Shown here: piece by piece, positions 1-6,586 of the stretch
Layout: each line of letters begins with the position of its first letter
Position numbering within the stretch: position 1 is the first letter of the stretch
NCBI GenBank assembly: GCA_029865675.1
Contig: JARXAU010000077.1
Location: forward strand, 1-6,586
Reading direction: 5' to 3'
DNA from: Rhodoferax sp.
GTDB lineage: Bacteria; Pseudomonadota; Gammaproteobacteria; Burkholderiales; Burkholderiaceae_C
DNA: 6,586 nt
Translations under genes and position numbers: made by a program
The notes under the pieces: model-generated
Databases searched by the model: none
What the model was told of the DNA's origin: nothing
What the model saw: the letters and a program-made list of their open reading frames with translations, nothing else

Positions 1-1
1 T

Positions 2-526
2 TTTGAAGCGGCGGCGCTCGTTCAGAAGGACTTGCCCGGCGTCAAGTTTGTGGTGCCCGCCGTGCCAGGTTTGCAGTCAGCCATTAAAGCCGCCGCGCAG
101 CGCAGCGGCTTAGGCTCGCACATCCAGATCGTCAGCGGCCAGTCGCACACCGTGCTGGCCGCTTGTGATGTGACGCTGATTGCCAGTGGCACTGCCACGC
201 TAGAGGCTGCCCTGTTCAAACGTCCGATGGTGATTGCGTACCGCATGGCTGCGCTGTCTTGGCGCATCATGCAGCGCAAAAAATTGCAGGCGTGGGTGGG
301 CTTGCCCAACATCTTGTGCCAGGAATTTGTGGTGCCGGAATTGCTGCAAGACGCCGCCACGCCCCTGGCCTTGGCCGCAGGGGTGTTGGACTGGCTGCAC
401 GCCAAACACCAGCAGCCCGAAAAAATCCAGGCGCTGGAGGCGCGCTTTCTGGCCTTGCACCAGTTGCTGCAGCGCGATACCGCGCGCTTGGCGACCGAAG
501 CGATAGAGGGCGTGCTGCGTGCCTAA
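2..526 (+). CDS. lpxB: Lipid A disaccharide synthase, C-terminal part (5' end outside window)
   Basis: This is the last 174 residues of LpxB. The enzyme is a membrane-associated glycosyltransferase that joins UDP-2,3-diacylglucosamine to lipid X to form the tetraacyl disaccharide precursor of lipid A. The reading frame is open from base 2 to the TAA at 524-526. Family signatures seen in this fragment are GQSHTVLAACD (residues 46-56), ASGTATLEAAL (61-71), PMVIAYRM (75-82) and LPNILC (101-106), in the same order as in the E. coli protein. Known LpxB proteins are about 380 residues, so a little over half lies upstream of the window. The stop overlaps the rnhB start by 8 bases, matching the lpxB-rnhB arrangement common in proteobacteria. 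No defect is visible in the part shown. The identification is firm; only the 5' end is missing. Confidence 0.95.
   Translation, partial: FEAAALVQKDLPGVKFVVPAVPGLQSAIKAAAQRSGLGSHIQIVSGQSHTVLAACDVTLIASGTATLEAALFKRPMVIAYRMAALSWRIMQRKKLQAWVGLPNILCQEFVVPELLQDAATPLALAAGVLDWLHAKHQQPEKIQALEARFLALHQLLQRDTARLATEAIEGVLRA
505..510 (+). promoter_or_regulatory. Shine-Dalgarno sequence for rnhB, inside lpxB
   Basis: AGAGGG lies within the last codons of lpxB and ends 8 bases before the GTG at 519. It supports the GTG as the rnhB start and lets ribosomes re-initiate while finishing lpxB. Confidence 0.6.
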
Positions 527-1130
527 GCGCCTCGCGCCGGTGCAAGCCACTTTGCGCTGGAGCGTAGAGGGCCTGATTGCGGGGGTCGATGAGGCCGGGC
601 GCGGCCCGCTCGCGGGTCCTGTGGTGGCCGCAGCGGTCATCCTGGACGATCGCAAGCCGATTCAAGGCCTGGCCGACTCCAAAAAACTCGGCGCCAAGCG
701 CCGCGAAGCCTTGTTTGACGAGATTCGCGCCAAAGCCTTGTGCTGCTCCATTGCCCAAGCCAGCGTCCAAGAGATTGACCAGCTCAATATCCTGCAAGCC
801 ACACTGCTGGCCATGCGCCGCGCGGTCTTGGGCTTGCGCCTGCCGCCCAAGCTGGTGCTGGTGGACGGCAACCGGCTGCCCGCATTGGAGATGCGGGCGC
901 AGGCCATTGTCAAAGGCGACGCGACGGTGCCCGCTATTTCAGCCGCATCAATATTGGCCAAAGTCAGCCGCGACCGCTGGTGCGCCGACTACCACCAGCT
1001 GTTTCCCCACTACGGCTTTGCGCAGCACAAGGGCTACGGCACCACCGAACACTTGGCCGCACTGCGCCAGCACGGCCCCTGCCCCGAACATCGCCGCAGC
1101 TTTCGGCCCGTTGCCGAGTGCTTGCGATGA
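519..1130 (+). CDS. rnhB: Ribonuclease HII
   Basis: This 203-residue protein is the type 2 ribonuclease H of the cytoplasm. It cuts the RNA strand of RNA-DNA hybrids and nicks 5' of single ribonucleotides misincorporated in DNA, which starts their excision repair. The four metal-binding acidic residues of the family are present: D24 and E25 in GVDEAGRGPLAGPV, D116 in VLVDGN and D134 in VKGDA. The spacing between the last two is 18 residues, as between D108 and D126 of the E. coli enzyme. Other conserved blocks are LADSKKL (51-57), AISAASILAKVSRD (139-152) and the GYGT substrate-contact motif in HKGYGTTEH. The length is normal. The GTG start is preferred because it has a good ribosome site and no usable ATG lies before the first catalytic motif. 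The gene overlaps lpxB by 8 bases and the next gene by 4 (ATGA), so translation is probably coupled across all three. Confidence 0.95.
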   Translation: MPKRLAPVQATLRWSVEGLIAGVDEAGRGPLAGPVVAAAVILDDRKPIQGLADSKKLGAKRREALFDEIRAKALCCSIAQASVQEIDQLNILQATLLAMRRAVLGLRLPPKLVLVDGNRLPALEMRAQAIVKGDATVPAISAASILAKVSRDRWCADYHQLFPHYGFAQHKGYGTTEHLAALRQHGPCPEHRRSFRPVAECLR

Positions 1131-1921
1131 CCTTCGTGCTCCCTGGCATGCCGCCTACCATGCACCTCATCGCCTCGCGCGACAACCCGCTGCTCAAAGA
1201 ACTACGCAAACTGGCCCAGGGCAATACCGCTTACCGCAAGACCGGGCGCTTTTGGGTGGAGGGCGACCACTTGTGTGGCGCAGCGCTCGTGCGCGTTCTG
1301 CAACCGGTGATTGCGGTGTTTGCCCAGTCTTACTGGCCGCAGGCCAGCGCGCAGTGGGCGTCGGCGGCCCCTAAAAACGTGGTGGTGCCAGACGCGCTGT
1401 TTGACGAAATCAGCGGCCTGGAGTCGCCCGCCAAGCTCGGCTTTGTGCTGGATGTGCCCGCCCAGAGTGCCATCGCCCCGGGTGCGCCCACCATCATCCT
1501 CGACCGTGTGCAAGACGCGGGCAATGTGGGCTCTATTTTGCGCAGCGCTGCAGCCTTTGGCTTTCAGCAAGTGCTGGCGCTGCAAGAGACGGCGGCGCTG
1601 TGGTCGCCTAAAGTGCTGCGCGCGGGCATGGGCGCACATTTCGGCTTGCAGATGATCGAAGGCGTGGACGAGGCGCAGTTGCTCGCGCTCCAGGTGCCGC
1701 TGGTGGTCACCAGCTCGCACCAAGGCAGGCTGATCCAGCACTTGGCGCTGCCGTTTCCCTGCGCCTGGGTCATGGGCCACGAAGGGCAGGGCGTGCGCCA
1801 GAGCCTGATGGAGCGTGCGCAGGTGCATGTGCGCATCGGTCAGCCCGGGGGCGAAGAGTCGCTCAATGTGGCAGCCGCCGCCGCGATTTGCCTGCACGCC
1901 AGCGCCATCGGCGCAGCTTGA
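1127..1921 (+). CDS. SpoU/TrmH-family RNA 2'-O-ribose methyltransferase
   Basis: This 264-residue S-adenosylmethionine-dependent enzyme is predicted to methylate a ribose 2'-OH in rRNA or tRNA. An N-terminal substrate-binding domain (about residues 13-75, starting IASRDNPLLKELRKL, with RFWVEGDHL) resembles the L30e-like domain of RlmB/TsnR proteins. The C-terminal knotted SPOUT domain carries all three motifs: motif 1 with DRVQDAGNVGSILRSAAAFG (126-145; N133 and R139 conserved), motif 2 with VMGHEGQGV (215-223; E219) and motif 3 with GGEESLNVAAAAAI (241-254; S245, N247). ATG 1127 overlaps the rnhB stop as ATGA and is the likely start. Its ribosome site is weak, which fits coupled translation. 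ATG 1148 or 1160 would also keep every domain. The exact nucleotide modified cannot be read from the sequence: the 23S rRNA G2251 enzyme RlmB and thiostrepton-resistance-like enzymes share these motifs, so no symbol is given. Confidence 0.9.
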   Translation: MTFVLPGMPPTMHLIASRDNPLLKELRKLAQGNTAYRKTGRFWVEGDHLCGAALVRVLQPVIAVFAQSYWPQASAQWASAAPKNVVVPDALFDEISGLESPAKLGFVLDVPAQSAIAPGAPTIILDRVQDAGNVGSILRSAAAFGFQQVLALQETAALWSPKVLRAGMGAHFGLQMIEGVDEAQLLALQVPLVVTSSHQGRLIQHLALPFPCAWVMGHEGQGVRQSLMERAQVHVRIGQPGGEESLNVAAAAAICLHASAIGAA

Positions 1922-1948
1922 GGGGCAAAAAAGACGCTGGGTTAGAAT
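1918..1948 (+). promoter_or_regulatory. Candidate sigma70 promoter for the carA operon
   Basis: A -10 like TAGAAT (1943-1948, five of six consensus bases) follows a weak -35 like TTGAGG (1918-1923, four of six) with a 19-base spacer, longer than ideal. The -35 overlaps the stop codon of the preceding gene. Transcription would begin near 1955 and leave a leader of about 115 nt before carA. It is the best promoter-like sequence I see in the 148-base gap. I saw no ArgR box or PurR box resembling those of the enterobacterial carAB promoters. Confidence 0.4.
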
Positions 1949-1972
1949 CGTGGGCTTTCCAGAAACCAGCCT

Positions 1973-2042
1973 CCCAAGCGCTCGAAAAGCCCCATCCCCT
2001 TCGAAAAACAGCAGCCAAGATGGACTCTTGAGCGCGCTTGGG
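1973..2042 (+). promoter_or_regulatory. Structured carA leader with long-range inverted repeat and micro-ORF
   Basis: The arms CCCAAGCGC (1973-1981) and GCGCTTGGG (2034-2042) are exact reverse complements. After a two-base bulge (2032-2033) the stem can continue with 1982-1985 against 2028-2031, one pair being G-U. The enclosed loop of about 50 bases holds a direct repeat of TCGAAAA (1982-1988 and 2001-2007), a small inverted repeat TCGAA/TTCGA (1982-1986 and 2000-2004) and a three-codon ORF, ATG GAC TCT TGA (2020-2031), whose stop lies in the 3' arm. The carA ribosome site is outside the stem. No U-run follows the stem, so it is not an intrinsic terminator. A regulatory role is inference only. 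Confidence 0.3.
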
Positions 2043-2059
2043 CGCACCCTAACCCATTC

Positions 2060-2064
2060 GGAGA
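2060..2064 (+). promoter_or_regulatory. Shine-Dalgarno sequence for carA
   Basis: GGAGA ends five bases before GTG 2070 and fixes that codon as the carA start. The frame stays open far upstream, but that extension has no family similarity and runs through the promoter region. Confidence 0.65.
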
Positions 2065-2069
2065 ACCCA

Positions 2070-3236
2070 GTGCTTTTGTCACTTCAGGGTAATACCCCCC
2101 CCGCCATCTTGGCGCTCGCAGACGGCACGGTCTATCTTGGCAATTCCATCGGAGCCGCAGGCTCCACCGTCGGTGAAGTGGTGTTCAACACCTCTATGAC
2201 CGGCTACCAAGAAATCCTGACCGACCCCAGCTACTGCCAGCAAATCGTCACGCTGACCTACCCCCACATCGGTAACTACGGCACCAACCCCGAAGATGTG
2301 GAGTCCAACGCAGTGCACGCCGCCGGTTTGGTAATCAAAGACCTGCCGCCGGTGGCATCCAACTTTCGCAGCACCCAAACACTTGCCGCCTACCTGCAAG
2401 CCCACGGCACGGTCGCTATTGCCAATATCGACACCCGCCAACTCACGCGCCAACTGCGCGAGCAGGGCGCGCAAAACGGTTGTGTCTGGGCACTGGGTGC
2501 GGGCGAAACCGTGACCGACGCCGTCATCGCCCAGGCCCTGGCTGCCGCCAAAGCCGCGCCATCCATGGCTGGCCTGGACCTGGCCCGCGTGGTCAGCGCC
2601 AGCAGCAGCTACGCCTGGACCGAGTCCGAGTGGGTGTTGGGCCAAGGCTACGGCCAGCAAACCGCGCCCAAGTTTCATGTGGTGGCCTACGACTTTGGCG
2701 TGAAGAAAAACATCTTGCGCATGCTCAGCGAGCGCGGTTGCCAAGTCACTGTCGTGCCAGCCCAAACGCCAGCAGATGAGGTGCAAAAGCTGCAGCCCAA
2801 CGGCATCTTCCTGAGCAACGGTCCCGGCGATCCCGAGCCTTGCGACTACGCTATTTCCGCTGCAGCCGCGCTGATCGACTCCGGCACGCCGGTGTTTGGC
2901 ATCTGCCTGGGCCACCAGATCATGGCGCTGGCGTCTGGCGCCAAGACTTTCAAAATGAAGTTCGGCCACCACGGCGCCAACCACCCGGTCAAAGACTTAG
3001 GCACTGGGCGCGTCAGCATCACCAGCCAAAACCATGGCTTTGCGGTGGATGAGAAAACCTTGCCTGCCAACTTGCGTGCCACCCATATCAGCCTGTTCGA
3101 CGGTACTTTGCAAGGGCTGGAGCGCACCGACAAACCGGCGTTTTGCTTCCAGGGCCACCCGGAAGCCTCGCCCGGTCCGCACGACATCGGCTACCTGTTT
3201 GACCGCTTTATCCGGGAGATGGAGCGGCGGGCATGA
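2070..3236 (+). CDS. carA: Carbamoyl-phosphate synthase small (glutaminase) subunit
   Basis: This 388-residue cytoplasmic subunit hydrolyses glutamine and channels ammonia to CarB for synthesis of carbamoyl phosphate, the shared precursor of pyrimidines and arginine. The N-terminal CPSase small-chain domain (about 10-140) includes ALADGTVYLG, VVFNTSMTGYQEILTDPSY and NIDTRQLTRQLRE. The C-terminal class I glutamine amidotransferase domain (about 202-385) includes VAYDFGVKKNILRML, LSNGPGDP (248-255), the nucleophile elbow FGICLGHQ with catalytic Cys279, and GHPEASPGP with His363 and Glu365. These match Cys269, His353 and Glu355 of the E. coli enzyme with a constant offset of ten residues. The length is typical. 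The start is a GTG with a clear ribosome site. The stop overlaps the next gene's ATG (ATGA). carB follows only after two inserted genes, although the two subunits form one enzyme. Confidence 0.97.
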   Translation: MLLSLQGNTPPAILALADGTVYLGNSIGAAGSTVGEVVFNTSMTGYQEILTDPSYCQQIVTLTYPHIGNYGTNPEDVESNAVHAAGLVIKDLPPVASNFRSTQTLAAYLQAHGTVAIANIDTRQLTRQLREQGAQNGCVWALGAGETVTDAVIAQALAAAKAAPSMAGLDLARVVSASSSYAWTESEWVLGQGYGQQTAPKFHVVAYDFGVKKNILRMLSERGCQVTVVPAQTPADEVQKLQPNGIFLSNGPGDPEPCDYAISAAAALIDSGTPVFGICLGHQIMALASGAKTFKMKFGHHGANHPVKDLGTGRVSITSQNHGFAVDEKTLPANLRATHISLFDGTLQGLERTDKPAFCFQGHPEASPGPHDIGYLFDRFIREMERRA

Positions 3237-3889
3237 GTTTTTATGGCGTCACCGACCTGTGGACGTATGTGATTGGTGCGTTTGGCATCATTTTGTTGCC
3301 GGGGCCTAATTCGCTGTTCATTCTCTCGGTGGCCACGGCGCGCGGCGTCAAGCCAGGATTTCAGGGGGCACTGGGCGTGTTTCTGGGCGACACGGTGCTA
3401 CTGGCGCTGGTGGGTCTGGGCGCGGCTGGGTTGCTGCGCACCACGCCCGCACTGTTCATGGTGGTGAAGTACGCCGGAGCCGCCTATTTGAGCTGGGTCG
3501 GACTGCAATTGATATGGGCTGCGTTCAAAAAGTGGCGTTCGCCCGCTGTGCCCATGGCGGGCCTGCAAGAAGTACCGGCGCACTTGGCCCACCCCTTCAA
3601 GCGCGCTTTGCTGGTGAGCCTCTTGAACCCCAAAGCGATTTTGTTTTTGCTGTCGTTTTTTGTGCAGTTCATCGACCCGGCCTACGAGACGCCAGTGGTG
3701 CCCTTTTTGATATTGAGCGCCATCGTCATGGGTTTTAGCGCGCTGTATTTGTCGGTGCTTATCTTTGCGGGCGCCCGCCTGGCGCAGGGTTTTCGGGCCC
3801 GCCAAAAGTTGTCCGCCAGCCTGTCGAGCGCAGTGGGCGGTTTGTTCCTTTGGTTTGGTGCCAAATTGGCCACAGCCAGTTTGTCTTAG
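3233..3889 (+). CDS. leuE: LysE/RhtB-family amino-acid exporter, LeuE-like
   Basis: This 218-residue inner-membrane protein resembles E. coli LeuE, which exports leucine and some other hydrophobic amino acids by proton antiport. About six hydrophobic segments are visible (roughly residues 12-32, 43-66, 74-98, 125-147, 155-182 and 196-212). Family marks are LLPGPNSLFIL (21-31), GVFLGDTVL (48-56), the TTP.LF element at 70-75, and FKRALLVSLLNPKAILFLLSF with FVQFID just after it; from memory these line up well with LeuE along the whole length. The ATG overlaps the carA stop as ATGA, and GGAG (3221-3224) sits eight bases upstream, so it is probably translated with carA. The family is firm, but the substrate is inferred: other RhtB paralogues export homoserine, threonine or lysine. 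No link to carbamoyl phosphate synthesis is evident beyond co-transcription. Confidence 0.85.
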   Translation: MSFYGVTDLWTYVIGAFGIILLPGPNSLFILSVATARGVKPGFQGALGVFLGDTVLLALVGLGAAGLLRTTPALFMVVKYAGAAYLSWVGLQLIWAAFKKWRSPAVPMAGLQEVPAHLAHPFKRALLVSLLNPKAILFLLSFFVQFIDPAYETPVVPFLILSAIVMGFSALYLSVLIFAGARLAQGFRARQKLSASLSSAVGGLFLWFGAKLATASLS

Positions 3890-3892
3890 GAG
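3888..3892 (+). promoter_or_regulatory. Shine-Dalgarno sequence overlapping the leuE stop codon
   Basis: AGGAG shares bases with the TAG stop of leuE (3887-3889) and ends seven bases before ATG 3900. It fixes the start of the following methyltransferase-like gene and suggests re-initiation after leuE. Confidence 0.7.
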
Positions 3893-3899
3893 CGTTCGT

Positions 3900-4499
3900 A
3901 TGTTGGTGTCGTTGGGTTCGCAAGAAGTCCGCTTGGTAGTTTTTTTCTTGGCGTATTTTGTTGTCGCCTTTGCTTGGCGAAGCTGGAGACATTACCGCTT
4001 GACGGGTATTAACCCAATCGTCCTGCCAAGTGGCGATGACGCATATTCCTATGTGGCGCGTGGCTTTAAGTTGGTGCTGGTGGCAATTCCTGCCTACCTG
4101 ATGTTTGCCGCGTTCGCTGGCAGCGTGGGTGATTTGCCTCATGAGCAATCCACGGTCGCCAAGAGCATCGGTTGGATTTTGCTGGTCGGGTCTTTGTGTC
4201 TGACCGCGATTGCCCAAGGGCAAATGGGAGCCTCATGGCGCGTTGGCATCGACAAGCAGCGCGCTACGGAATTGGTGCAGACCGGGCTTTTTTCGTATTC
4301 CCGAAACCCGATCTTTCTATCGATGCGATTTGCGCTGCTGGGTTTGCTTCTTGTACAAGCCGATGCGTTTGCACTGGCCCTGTTGGTCGCGGGCGAGCTT
4401 CTGATTCAAGTGCAAACTCGCTTGGAAGAAGCCCACTTGCTTCACTTGCACGGCGACGCGTACCAGCAATACCTGCGCCGTGTTCGGCGCTGGGTCTAA
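3900..4499 (+). CDS. Small integral-membrane methyltransferase-like protein (ICMT/PEMT family)
   Basis: This 199-residue membrane protein resembles the isoprenylcysteine carboxyl methyltransferase / phospholipid N-methyltransferase superfamily. Hydrophobic stretches lie near residues 11-26, 56-74, 88-105 and 141-171. The C-terminal half holds the recognisable signature: MGASWRVGID (109-118), the S-adenosylmethionine-site element GLFSYSRNPIFL (129-140, with the R-N-P core), the paired acidic residues E176-E177 and GDAYQQYLRRVRRWV at the very end. Bacterial members methylate lipids or small molecules, but most have no known substrate, and none can be assigned here. The start at ATG 3900 has a strong AGGAG site ten bases after leuE. 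The gene is compositionally distinct: by hand count about 63% of codons end in G or C, against about 83% in the first 60 codons of carB, and it uses codons such as AGA, CTA, GTA and CGA. This suggests a later arrival or relaxed codon selection. Confidence 0.75.
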   Translation: MLVSLGSQEVRLVVFFLAYFVVAFAWRSWRHYRLTGINPIVLPSGDDAYSYVARGFKLVLVAIPAYLMFAAFAGSVGDLPHEQSTVAKSIGWILLVGSLCLTAIAQGQMGASWRVGIDKQRATELVQTGLFSYSRNPIFLSMRFALLGLLLVQADAFALALLVAGELLIQVQTRLEEAHLLHLHGDAYQQYLRRVRRWV

Positions 4500-4523
4500 T
4501 CGACATCATTACAAAAAATATTT
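4500..4523 (+). promoter_or_regulatory. A/T-rich carB leader without Shine-Dalgarno sequence
   Basis: The 24 bases between the preceding stop and the carB ATG hold no purine-rich GGAG-like element. The last 14 bases before the ATG contain only one C and are otherwise A or T (ACAAAAAATATTT). Such unstructured A/U-rich leaders can be recognised through ribosomal protein S1. No convincing -35/-10 pair precedes it. Confidence 0.45.

Positions 4524-6586
<2,063 letters not shown>

Noticed and set aside
980..1126. A 49-codon upstream extension of the RNA methyltransferase frame
   Set aside because: It lies wholly within rnhB, would start at a rare TTG, and adds Arg/Pro-rich residues unlike the family; ATG 1127 has the typical ATGA overlap.
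1202..2047. A 281-codon open frame on the - strand opposite the RNA methyltransferase and carA leader
   Set aside because: The translation is rich in Arg, His and Gly without domain signatures, and the + strand gene carries all three SPOUT motifs.
1815..2069. An 85-codon upstream extension of the carA frame
   Set aside because: It overlaps the previous gene and the promoter-like region and has no CarA similarity; GTG 2070 has a proper ribosome site and gives the usual N-terminus.
1922..2069. ArgR or PurR operators upstream of carA, as in enterobacteria
   Set aside because: No sequence resembling either consensus was seen in the gap.
2079..2984. A 301-codon open frame on the - strand opposite carA
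   Set aside because: It is antisense to a certain carA gene, has no recognisable motif, and long reverse-strand frames are expected opposite GC-rich coding sequence.
3854..3865. Small inverted repeat TTTGG-TG-CCAAA near the end of leuE
   Set aside because: It has only five base pairs, lies inside coding sequence and is not followed by a T-run, so it is neither a terminator nor a convincing operator.
4500..4523. Possible separate promoter for carB in the A/T-rich gap
   Set aside because: Any -10-like hexamer here would start transcription at or after the ATG, and no -35 hexamer lies at a suitable distance.

Overview
The window is a densely packed, GC-rich chromosomal segment with all genes on the + strand. 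Protein content and gene order (lpxB-rnhB-RNA methyltransferase, then the carbamoyl-phosphate synthase operon with a LeuE-type exporter inside it) point to a betaproteobacterium of the order Burkholderiales, probably a Comamonadaceae-like lineage. This placement rests on family recognition and remembered gene order, not on a database search.

Region 1 (1-1921) is the tail of a lipid A / housekeeping cluster. It holds the 3' part of lpxB (lipid A disaccharide synthase), then rnhB (ribonuclease HII), then a SpoU/TrmH-family RNA 2'-O-ribose methyltransferase. The three genes overlap by 8 and 4 bases, which implies one transcript with coupled translation.

Region 2 (1922-2069) is the only sizeable non-coding gap. 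It holds a plausible sigma70 promoter just after the methyltransferase stop and a roughly 110-nt leader. The leader contains a 9-bp GC-rich inverted repeat, a short direct repeat and a three-codon micro-ORF, and it ends in the Shine-Dalgarno sequence of carA.

Region 3 (2070-6586) is the carbamoyl-phosphate synthase operon. carA (small, glutaminase subunit) and carB (large subunit, truncated by the window end at residue 687) are separated by two membrane-protein genes. One is a LeuE-like amino-acid exporter that overlaps carA by ATGA. The other is a small isoprenylcysteine carboxyl methyltransferase (ICMT)/phospholipid-methyltransferase-like protein with visibly lower third-position GC. carA and carB together make carbamoyl phosphate for pyrimidines and arginine; the two genes between them have no evident role in that reaction.

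I found no tRNA, rRNA, insertion sequence, CRISPR array, phage gene or clear intrinsic terminator. The region is mostly ordinary core genome. The points most worth a second look are the carA leader, the interrupted car operon, the compositionally distinct methyltransferase gene and the absence of a Shine-Dalgarno sequence before carB. I do not see a previously undescribed system.
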